Position numbers and translations under genes: made by a program | In this document: in pieces, positions 6,742 to 11,210 of the stretch | Numbering within the stretch: the first letter of the stretch is position 1 | Layout of the letters: every line of letters begins with the position of its first letter | Notes under the pieces: model-generated | Database searches by the model: none | The model's input: only the letters and a program-made list of their open reading frames with translations | What the model was told of the DNA's origin: nothing | Assembly (NCBI GenBank): GCA_025925615.1 | Contig: JAICLN010000075.1 | Location: forward strand, 1-12,242 | Reading direction: 5' to 3' | Source of the DNA: Actinomycetospora sp. | GTDB taxonomy: Bacteria > Actinomycetota > Actinomycetes > Mycobacteriales > Pseudonocardiaceae | DNA length: 12,242 nucleotides

Positions 6742-7695
6742 CTACGACACGTGGGGGAGGACGTCGGCGACGAGGCGCTCCATCTGCTCGGCGTCCTCGC
6801 CGGCGTTGTCGCCGAGCGGGTTGAGCAGGATCGTCTCGGCGCCCGCGTCGCCGACCTCCTGCAGGCCGCGCACGACGTCCTGCGCCGTCCCGGCCACCGG
6901 CACGTCCTCGATGCCGGGCATCCGCCCGTAGATCCGCCGGAGTCCGGCGACGGCCCGCTCCCGGGCGCGGTCCGCGTCGTCGTCGACGGTGAGGTAGACG
7001 CGCTTGGCGACGGGGAAGCCGGCCGGGTCGCGCCCCTGCCGGTCCAGTTCCCGGTGGAGCGTGACGACCTGCTCGGCGAAGGCCGCGGTGGTCGACGACC
7101 CGGCACCGAGGAAGGCGTCGCCGTGGCGGACCGCGCGGGCGATCGCCTTCGGGGCGTTGGCGCCGAACCAGATCGGCGGGTGCGGGCGCTGCACCGGCTT
7201 GGGCGCGATCGGGAGGTCGTCGACCTGGCGGAAGCGCCCCTCGAACCGGACCCGCGGCTCGTCGGACCACGCGGCCTTCATCAGCTCGAGGCCCTCGGTG
7301 AACTGCGCGACGAAGGTCCCGCCGTCGACCCCGAACGCGGCGAACTTCCGGAACCCGCCGCCGGGCGCGACCCCGACGTCGAGGCGGCCGTGGCTGAGCC
7401 GGTCGACGGCGGTGATGGACGCGGCGAGCTGGAGCGGGTCGTGCAGGGAGCTGACCAGGACACCGACCCCCAGACGCAGGCGGTGGGTGCACGCCGCCGC
7501 GTAGGCGAGGAGCTCGAGGGGCGCGATGAGCGGGGTCGGCCCGACCGCCTGCTCCATGACCCAGCCGGCCTCGAAGCCGAGCTCCTCGGCCCGGCCCAGG
7601 TAGGCCCGCAGCCCCTCGGCGTCGAACCCGTCGGTGTCGAGCTGGGGGATCGAGATCGTCCAACGCACGGAGGGGACGCTACCGCTCCGATTCAT
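6742..7695 (-). CDS. LLM-class flavin-dependent (F420-type) oxidoreductase
   Basis: A 317-aa luciferase-like monooxygenase/F420-dependent oxidoreductase TIM barrel. Support comes from the sequence order: N-terminal TISIPQLDTDGF, AEELGFEAGWVMEQ (37-50), RLRLGVGVLVSSLHDPLQLA (72-91), AASITAVDRLSHGRLDVGVAPGGG (91-114, the family's DrlS.GRl..GvG signature) and PHPPIWFGANAPKAIARAVRHGDAF (171-195). Such enzymes use FMN or, commonly in actinobacteria, F420 to oxidise or reduce small organics. The start is ATG 7695, with AGAGGA at 7706-7711 (10 nt spacing); a TTG at 7701 would be too close to it. It heads an operon with the EamA transporter and is divergent from the secreted-protein gene across a 199-nt regulatory gap. 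The substrate is unknown. Confidence 0.92.
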   Translation of the reverse strand: MNRSGSVPSVRWTISIPQLDTDGFDAEGLRAYLGRAEELGFEAGWVMEQAVGPTPLIAPLELLAYAAACTHRLRLGVGVLVSSLHDPLQLAASITAVDRLSHGRLDVGVAPGGGFRKFAAFGVDGGTFVAQFTEGLELMKAAWSDEPRVRFEGRFRQVDDLPIAPKPVQRPHPPIWFGANAPKAIARAVRHGDAFLGAGSSTTAAFAEQVVTLHRELDRQGRDPAGFPVAKRVYLTVDDDADRARERAVAGLRRIYGRMPGIEDVPVAGTAQDVVRGLQEVGDAGAETILLNPLGDNAGEDAEQMERLVADVLPHVS

Positions 7696-7705
7696 GATCA
7701 ACGAG

Positions 7706-7711
7706 TCCTCT
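7706..7711 (-). promoter_or_regulatory. Ribosome binding site of the LLM oxidoreductase
   Basis: On the minus strand AGAGGA (complement of 7706-7711) precedes the ATG at 7695 by 10 nt. It is part of the same 9-mer, AGAGGACTC, that precedes the dioxygenase and alpha/beta hydrolase starts. Confidence 0.6.
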
Positions 7712-7755
7712 GGGGCGGTCGCGCGACGGAGATCCGGATCGCGGGCGACTCGCCG

Positions 7756-7779
7756 TCACCCATTGCGATGAACGGGTGA
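7756..7779. promoter_or_regulatory. Inverted repeat TCACCC-N12-GGGTGA
   Basis: Perfect 6-nt arms at 7756-7761 and 7774-7779 lie in the gap between the divergent LLM oxidoreductase and secreted-protein genes. The spacing of arm centres (18 nt) would suit a dimeric regulator. A second, tighter palindrome follows 3 nt later. Confidence 0.4.
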
Positions 7780-7782
7780 ACC

Positions 7783-7797
7783 GACCCGTCACGGGTC
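7783..7797. promoter_or_regulatory. 15-nt palindrome GACCCGT-C-ACGGGTC
   Basis: Perfect 7+1+7 symmetry. The ACGGGT half-site recurs just upstream at 7772-7777, giving three half-sites in 25 bp. This suggests an operator governing one or both divergent genes; a cruciform or mRNA hairpin is the alternative. Confidence 0.45.
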
Positions 7798-7841
7798 CGG
7801 GGTGGCCGACGTTTGCGACACGTAATCCACACGGTGCCGAA

Positions 7842-7856
7842 GGGTCCCGAGGACCC
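7842..7856. promoter_or_regulatory. Hairpin GGGTCC-CGA-GGACCC in the secreted-protein leader
   Basis: A perfect 6-bp stem with a 3-nt loop lies 39 nt before the start of the secreted protein and 20 nt before its ribosome binding site. It could stabilise the leader mRNA or be an operator. No poly-T follows, so it is unlikely to be a terminator. Confidence 0.35.
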
Positions 7857-7894
7857 GCGGGCACCCGATGATCCCGGAAGGATCCGACATCCCC

Positions 7895-8236
7895 ATGGCT
7901 CCCCTCCGCAAGGCCGTCCTCGCCGCGGCCATGCTCTCCACCGGCCTGCTCTCGACCACCGGCATCGCCTTCGCCGGTGACTCGGTCGACGGTGTCGACG
8001 CCGGGCACCACCACGAGGGCACGACCGTCCAGAAGGGCCTGCTCAACTCCAGCGACTTCGCCCCGAACACCACGGGCGAGGCGTGCAACAACGACGTCCC
8101 GGTCAACGGGCCGCTCGGCATCCAGGTCCCCGTGCAGGACAACGCCGGATCGGTGCCGATCCTGTCGGAGGCCGGGCACGGCGACACCGCCACGAACACC
8201 AAGAGCTGCAGCAACCCGATCCACGCGATCAACTGA
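7895..8236 (+). CDS. Small secreted chaplin-like two-cysteine protein
   Basis: A 113-aa preprotein. A classic Sec signal peptide is visible: MAPLRKAVLAAAML positively charged then hydrophobic, with an AFA cleavage site at 25-27 before GDSVDG. The mature ~86 residues are Gly/Asn/Asp/Val-rich, with just two cysteines, C64 (EACNNDVPVNG) and C105 (TKSCSNP), alternating beta-type stretches (VPVN, GIQVPV, SVPIL) and an HHH cluster at 38-40. The layout (Cys-x-Asn, hydrophobic beta strands, second Cys-x-Asn) recalls chaplins and related actinobacterial surface proteins, which self-assemble on aerial hyphae, but it is not a canonical chaplin domain. The start ATG 7895 is chosen for its signal peptide and GGAAGGA at 7876-7882 (12 nt spacing), rather than the ATG at 7868, which has no ribosome site. 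A strong hairpin follows 6 nt after the stop. Confidence 0.75.
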   Translation: MAPLRKAVLAAAMLSTGLLSTTGIAFAGDSVDGVDAGHHHEGTTVQKGLLNSSDFAPNTTGEACNNDVPVNGPLGIQVPVQDNAGSVPILSEAGHGDTATNTKSCSNPIHAIN

Positions 8237-8242
8237 GGACCT

Positions 8243-8298
8243 CCCCGGGGCGGCAGCCGCCGCGCCCGTCCAGGGGGTCCGGCGACGCCGCCCCGGGG
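8243..8298. terminator. Long hairpin, likely rho-independent-type terminator
   Basis: CCCCGGGGCGGC (8243-8254) and GCCGCCCCGGGG (8287-8298) are exact 12-nt reverse complements. An inner GCCG/CGGC pair (8256-8259 with 8280-8283) lengthens the stem. It begins 6 nt after the secreted-protein stop. No T-run follows, as is usual in high-GC actinobacteria. Being symmetrical, it could also stop transcription arriving from the convergent SMP-30 remnant. Confidence 0.65.
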
Positions 8299-8378
8299 TG
8301 TGCTCGGGTCCGGTCACCGGCTGGCCCCCGACGGTCGATGACCGGGCCCGGTCGGCACGCCCCGAAATGGTTGGCCGC

Positions 8379-8390
8379 CCCGGCGCCGGG
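8379..8390. other. Perfect palindrome CCCGGCGCCGGG at the SMP-30 break point
   Basis: This 12-nt self-complementary sequence coincides with the last SMP-30-like codons (8388). A similar 12-nt palindrome, ACCGGGCCCGGT, lies at 8341-8352. Such sequences are prone to deletion, which may mark the junction that removed the gene's 3' end (inference). Confidence 0.4.
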
Positions 8391-9004
8391 CCCCAGGCCC
8401 TCGGCCCACACGCGCCGGCCGGTGAGGGACCCGTCGTCGGCGATGTCGAACGCCGTCAGCCGCCCCGCCACGGACTCGGCGACGACGAGGGTGGTGCCGT
8501 CGGGGGTCACGACCATCCCGTTGGGGAAGTGGATGTCCTCGGCGACGCGGCGGGAGGTCCCGTCGGGGGCCACGAGGTCGATCCAGCCCGGGTCGGGCAT
8601 GCGGTCGGCGGAGAACTCCGAGTCGAACCCGTCGACGTAGACGTGCCCGCGGGGGTCGATGACGATCTCGTTGGCGCCGTGCGCCCCCAGCGTCGTCGTC
8701 CCGCCGTCGGGCTCGTGGCGGGTCAGCTCCTCACCCGTGGTCGCCAGTCGCCCGTCCGGGAGCCAGGCGATCGACCAGCCCATCCGGCGCGGGCCGGGCG
8801 CCACGACCTCGACGCGCCCGGTCATGTCCGCGGCGACGACCTCGCCGACGCCCCAGTGCGCGAACCACAGTCGGTCGTCGTGCCAGCGGGCCGACTCGAC
8901 CATCGCGAAGCCGGACAGCAGGGTGCGGGCGGGGGAGAGGCGGGTCGGCGTCACGTCGTGCTCCTCGGGCGGGAGGGTTGCGGGTCCGGCCCCTCCACGC
9001 GCGC

Positions 9005-9032
9005 CGACCGGTCGGATCGACGGACGACCGGT
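9005..9032. promoter_or_regulatory. Paired CGACCGGT repeats, candidate TetR operator
   Basis: CGACCGGT occurs at 9005-9012 and 9025-9032, start to start exactly 20 bp (about two helical turns). The first is part of the perfect palindrome CGACCGGTCG (9005-9014). The second sits where the -35 element of the adjacent promoter would be. Placed upstream of an efflux gene co-transcribed with a TetR regulator, it is a natural repressor site. Confidence 0.55.
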
Positions 9033-9049
9033 GTGGTCCCGGTCACGCA

Positions 9050-9055
9050 TATAAT
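9050..9055 (+). promoter_or_regulatory. -10 element TATAAT of the SMR-TetR operon
   Basis: A perfect TATAAT at 9050-9055, striking in this GC-rich DNA. It predicts a transcription start near 9062 and a leader of about 36 nt before GTG 9098. The -35 region at 9027-9032 reads ACCGGT, a poor match that overlaps the proposed operator. The element is AT-rich on both strands and may also serve the divergent SMP-30-like gene. Confidence 0.65.
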
Positions 9056-9097
9056 CTTGGGCAGGTGCTCACGTTTCTGACTGGGTGAGGCGGAGCT

Positions 9098-9421
9098 GTG
9101 GCGTACGTGTTCCTGGTGGTGGCGATCCTCTCGGAGGTCGTCGCGACCGTCTCGCTCCGGCTCTCGGACGGGTTCAGTCGCCTCGGACCGTCGGTCGTGG
9201 CCGTGGTGGGCTACGTCGCCGCGTTCGCGCTGCTGTCCCAGGCGCTGACCCGGGGCCTCGCCCTGGGGGTCGCGTACGGGACGTGGGCCGCGGCCGGGGT
9301 GGCGCTCGTCGCGGTGATCGGGGTCGGATTCCTCGGCGAGAGCCTGAGCTGGGTCCAGATCGGCGGGGTGGGCCTGGTGATCGGGGGCGTGCTGGCGCTG
9401 GAGCTGGGCGGAGCGCACTGA
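9098..9421 (+). CDS. SMR-family multidrug efflux protein (EmrE/QacE-like)
   Basis: A 107-aa small multidrug resistance protein with four membrane helices (about 2-21, 31-50, 57-78 and 86-104), which works as an antiparallel dimer exchanging protons for cationic drugs or metabolites. The essential membrane glutamate is E13 (ILSEVVATVSLRLSDGF, matching E14 of EmrE). Y60 and W63 (VAYGTWAAAGV) fall at the same numbers as the substrate-contact Y60 and W63 of EmrE. The family ending of helix 4 (GGVGLVIGGVLALELG) is present. GTG 9098 is preceded by a GAGGCGGAG ribosome site (9088-9095 region). The TetR gene follows after one base, so the two form an operon. The residues fit the drug-exporting SMR class rather than guanidinium exporters, though this is uncertain. 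Confidence 0.93.
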   Translation: MAYVFLVVAILSEVVATVSLRLSDGFSRLGPSVVAVVGYVAAFALLSQALTRGLALGVAYGTWAAAGVALVAVIGVGFLGESLSWVQIGGVGLVIGGVLALELGGAH

Positions 9422-9422
9422 G

Positions 9423-9995
9423 ATGACACCGGCCGAGCCGACGACCGACGGACGTCGCCTCAAGGGGCAGCGCCGGCGACGGGCGCTGATCGACGCCACC
9501 GTGGCCGTCATCGGGCGGATCGGGGTCCCCGGGGTCAGCCAGCGGGTCGTGGCGGCCGAGGCCGGTGTCCCCCCGAGCGCCGTCGCGTACTACTTCCCGA
9601 CGGTCGACGAGCTGCTCCTCGCGGCGCTCGTCGACGTCAACGACGGCTACCTCGTGGCACTGGAGCGCTGCGCCGAGGACTCCGACCCGCTGACGGCGCT
9701 CGCCCGTGTCATCGCCCGTGCCGGTCAGCCGGACGTGCGCTCCGCGGCCGCGGCGGAGTACGAGCTGTTCATGCTCGCGGGGCGGGGCGAGCGGTGGCGG
9801 CAGGAGTACGAACGGTGGGCCGCGGCGCGGCACGCGTTCTTCTCGGCGGGCTGCTCGCTGGGCCCCACCCGGGCGGAGTCGGCCTCGGTGGCGGTCGACG
9901 GGTTGTTCATCCGGGCCTACTGCCTCCCCGGGACCCACGGCGTCGAGGAGATCCTCGCGGTCCTGCGCGACGTGGTCGGCCCGCGGGTTCGCTAG
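9423..9995 (+). CDS. TetR-family regulator of the SMR operon
   Basis: A 190-aa TetR/AcrR-type repressor. The DNA-binding helix-turn-helix is at about residues 38-57 (GVSQRVVAAEAGVPPSAVAYYFPT), followed by DELLLAALVD. The basic N-terminal arm GRRLKGQRRRRALIDATVAVI (10-30) is typical. The C-terminal ligand domain (about 85-185) is not recognisable beyond being helical. ATG 9423 is one base after the SMR stop (TGA-G-ATG), so translation is coupled. It probably represses the SMR-TetR operon through the CGACCGGT repeats and is released by an SMR substrate (inference). Its TAG stop lies inside the operator-like repeat of the next operon. Confidence 0.9.
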   Translation: MTPAEPTTDGRRLKGQRRRRALIDATVAVIGRIGVPGVSQRVVAAEAGVPPSAVAYYFPTVDELLLAALVDVNDGYLVALERCAEDSDPLTALARVIARAGQPDVRSAAAAEYELFMLAGRGERWRQEYERWAAARHAFFSAGCSLGPTRAESASVAVDGLFIRAYCLPGTHGVEEILAVLRDVVGPRVR

Positions 9996-10005
9996 ATCGC
10001 TCTAG
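9992..10005. promoter_or_regulatory. Operator CTAGA-TCGC-TCTAG of the YxaF-like TetR operon
   Basis: Perfect 5-nt arms (9992-9996 and 10001-10005) surround TCGC. The TAGA-N4-TCTA shape is close to the TAGACC-type sites known for LmrA/YxaF repressors. It ends 9 nt before the -10 element of the second TetR gene and overlaps the stop codon of the first. Confidence 0.6.
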
Positions 10006-10014
10006 TCCCGGCGC

Positions 10015-10020
10015 TAGGCT
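10015..10020 (+). promoter_or_regulatory. -10 element TAGGCT giving a leaderless transcript
   Basis: TAGGCT fits the actinobacterial TANNNT -10 consensus. Six bases separate it from GTG at 10027, so transcription would begin at or near the start codon itself. No Shine-Dalgarno sequence lies upstream, in keeping with a leaderless mRNA. Confidence 0.6.
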
Positions 10021-10026
10021 GCTCCG

Positions 10027-10581
10027 GTGGACGCACCTCCCACCCGGGACCGGATCCTGATCGCCACCGCCGAGCTGTTCCGGCGCCAGGGCTACGCCGC
10101 GACGGGGCTCAAGGCGGTCGTCACCGGGGCCCGGGCGCCGTTCGGATCGCTCTACCACCACTTCCCGGGCGGCAAGCAGCAGCTCGCGACGGAGGTCGTC
10201 CACGCCTCCGGGGCTTACTTCCAGGCGCTGGTCTGCGCGGTCTACGACGAGCAGCCCGACACCGCGGCCGCGGTCCGCGCGGTGTTCGACGGTGCCGCGG
10301 AGACGCTGGCCGCCACCGACTACGAGGACGCCTGCCCCATCACGACGGTGGCCCTCGAGGTCGCCAGCACCGACGAGGTCCTGCGGCGCGCCACGGCGGA
10401 GGTCTTCGAGGCGTGGACCGCGGCCCTCACCGAGCGCGTCGGTGACCGCGACCGGGCGCTCGCCGTGCTCTCGGCCCTGGAGGGGGCGTTCGTCCTCTGC
10501 CGGGCCACGCGGTCCACCGCGCCGATGCTCGCCGCCGGGCGCATGGCGGCCGCCCACGCCACGTCGGTCACGGTGACGTGA
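10027..10581 (+). CDS. LmrA/YxaF-like TetR-family regulator
   Basis: A 184-aa TetR repressor of the LmrA/YxaF group. The signature GSLYHHFPGGKQQLA (40-54) forms the end of the helix-turn-helix (about 25-47), and DACPITTVALEVAS (101-114) is the group's second hallmark in the ligand domain. Members respond to small aromatic or drug-like molecules such as flavonoids or lincomycin and control efflux or oxidoreductase genes. The start is GTG 10027 with no ribosome site, but with a TAGGCT -10 six bases upstream, suggesting leaderless translation. Its TGA overlaps the start of the TMEM175-like channel gene by one to four bases, so the two are translated together. A CTAGA-N4-TCTAG site just upstream suggests autoregulation. 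Confidence 0.92.
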   Translation: MDAPPTRDRILIATAELFRRQGYAATGLKAVVTGARAPFGSLYHHFPGGKQQLATEVVHASGAYFQALVCAVYDEQPDTAAAVRAVFDGAAETLAATDYEDACPITTVALEVASTDEVLRRATAEVFEAWTAALTERVGDRDRALAVLSALEGAFVLCRATRSTAPMLAAGRMAAAHATSVTVT

Positions 10582-11210
10582 TGGGCACCGGTCGGCTCGA
10601 GGCCTTCAGCGACGGCGTCTTCGCCATCGCGATCACCCTCCTGGTGCTCGACCTGGCCGTCCCACCGCTGGAGGAGTCCGAGCGCGACGGTCTCGCGGCC
10701 GCCCTGGGGCACGAGTGGCCGTCGTACTTCGCCTACCTCGTCAGCTTCCTCGTCATCGGCATCATCTGGATCAACCACCACACGATGCTGACCCGGATCG
10801 ATCGGGTGGACCGCCCGGTGCTGTTCGCCAACCTGGCCCTGCTGCTCACCGTCTCGGTGATCCCGTTCCCGACCCGGCTCCTCGCGGAGTACCTGCTCGA
10901 GCCCGACGCGCATGTCGCCGCCGCGGTCTACAGCGCCACGATGCTGGTGATGGGCATGGCCTTCAGCGCCCTGTGGCTCGCCATCTCGCGCCGGCCCGGA
11001 CTCCTGCGCCGGCCCCTCGATCCCGCGACGCAGCGCTCGACCCTGTACCGCTTCGGCGGCGGCCAGGTCATCTACGCCGGGGCGATCGGGCTGAGCTTCG
11101 TCAGCGCGATCGCCACCCTCGCCCTGCACGGGGCGCTGGGCGTCTACTACTGCTTCGACCAGCTCACGCCCTCCGAGCCCACCGAGGACGCCGGACTCAG
11201 GCGGCCGTGA
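10581..11210 (+). CDS. TMEM175-family (DUF1211) potassium channel-like protein
   Basis: A 209-aa membrane protein with six predicted helices (about 10-27, 47-65, 79-98, 112-135, 160-177 and 178-193), the size of bacterial TMEM175 subunits, which form tetrameric, weakly K+-selective channels. The diagnostic motif RLEAFSDGVFAIAITLLVLDL (5-25) includes the FSD signature and the leucine-rich pore face of helix 1. WINHHTMLTRIDRVD (64-78) is the conserved helix 2-3 loop, and LLLTVSVIPFPTRLL (87-101) the helix 3 motif. ATG 10581 shares its A with the regulator's stop (TGATG); the adjacent GTG at 10578 would add one residue. Its last 14 nt overlap the convergent dehydrogenase gene. It is presumably controlled by the TetR protein in the same operon. 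Confidence 0.93.
   Translation: MGTGRLEAFSDGVFAIAITLLVLDLAVPPLEESERDGLAAALGHEWPSYFAYLVSFLVIGIIWINHHTMLTRIDRVDRPVLFANLALLLTVSVIPFPTRLLAEYLLEPDAHVAAAVYSATMLVMGMAFSALWLAISRRPGLLRRPLDPATQRSTLYRFGGGQVIYAGAIGLSFVSAIATLALHGALGVYYCFDQLTPSEPTEDAGLRRP

Larger units (their letters stand above)
8229..8954 (-). pseudogene. SMP-30/gluconolactonase-like gene, 3' truncated
   Basis: A reading frame of 241 codons from GTG 8954, with GAGGAG at 8961-8966 (6 nt spacing). Residues 1-189 are clearly SMP-30/gluconolactonase/LRE beta-propeller: LSGFAMVESARWHDDRLWFA with the first metal ligand E20, GANEIVIDPRGHVYVDGF with N95, and EDIHFPNGMVVTPDGTTLVVAES with metal ligand N145. Homology stops after WAEGLGP (residue 189, base 8388), exactly where the family continues with the PDGI-type segment carrying the catalytic/metal Asp. 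The remaining 52 codons are random-looking and run over a hairpin and into the end of the convergent secreted-protein gene. No other frame restores the family. The protein is about 80-100 residues shorter in propeller sequence than usual and lacks the key Asp, so it is probably inactive. Confidence 0.7.

Noticed and set aside
5756..7663. A 635-codon minus-strand frame spanning the LLM and EamA genes
   Set aside because: It is Arg/Gly/Ala-rich shadow translation in another frame of the same strand; the real proteins have clear motifs and a coupled junction.
6427..7779. A 450-codon plus-strand frame opposite the LLM oxidoreductase
   Set aside because: No motif, charged low-complexity composition, and it overlaps two well-supported genes.
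8237..8387. A frameshift, not a deletion, ending the SMP-30 gene
   Set aside because: I read the other two minus-strand frames through this stretch and found no SMP-30-like continuation, so a simple frameshift does not explain the loss.
7977..9080. A 367-codon plus-strand frame crossing the secreted-protein gene and the SMP-30 remnant
   Set aside because: It is Arg/Thr/Ser-biased shadow sequence that ignores the signal peptide and the SMP-30 homology.
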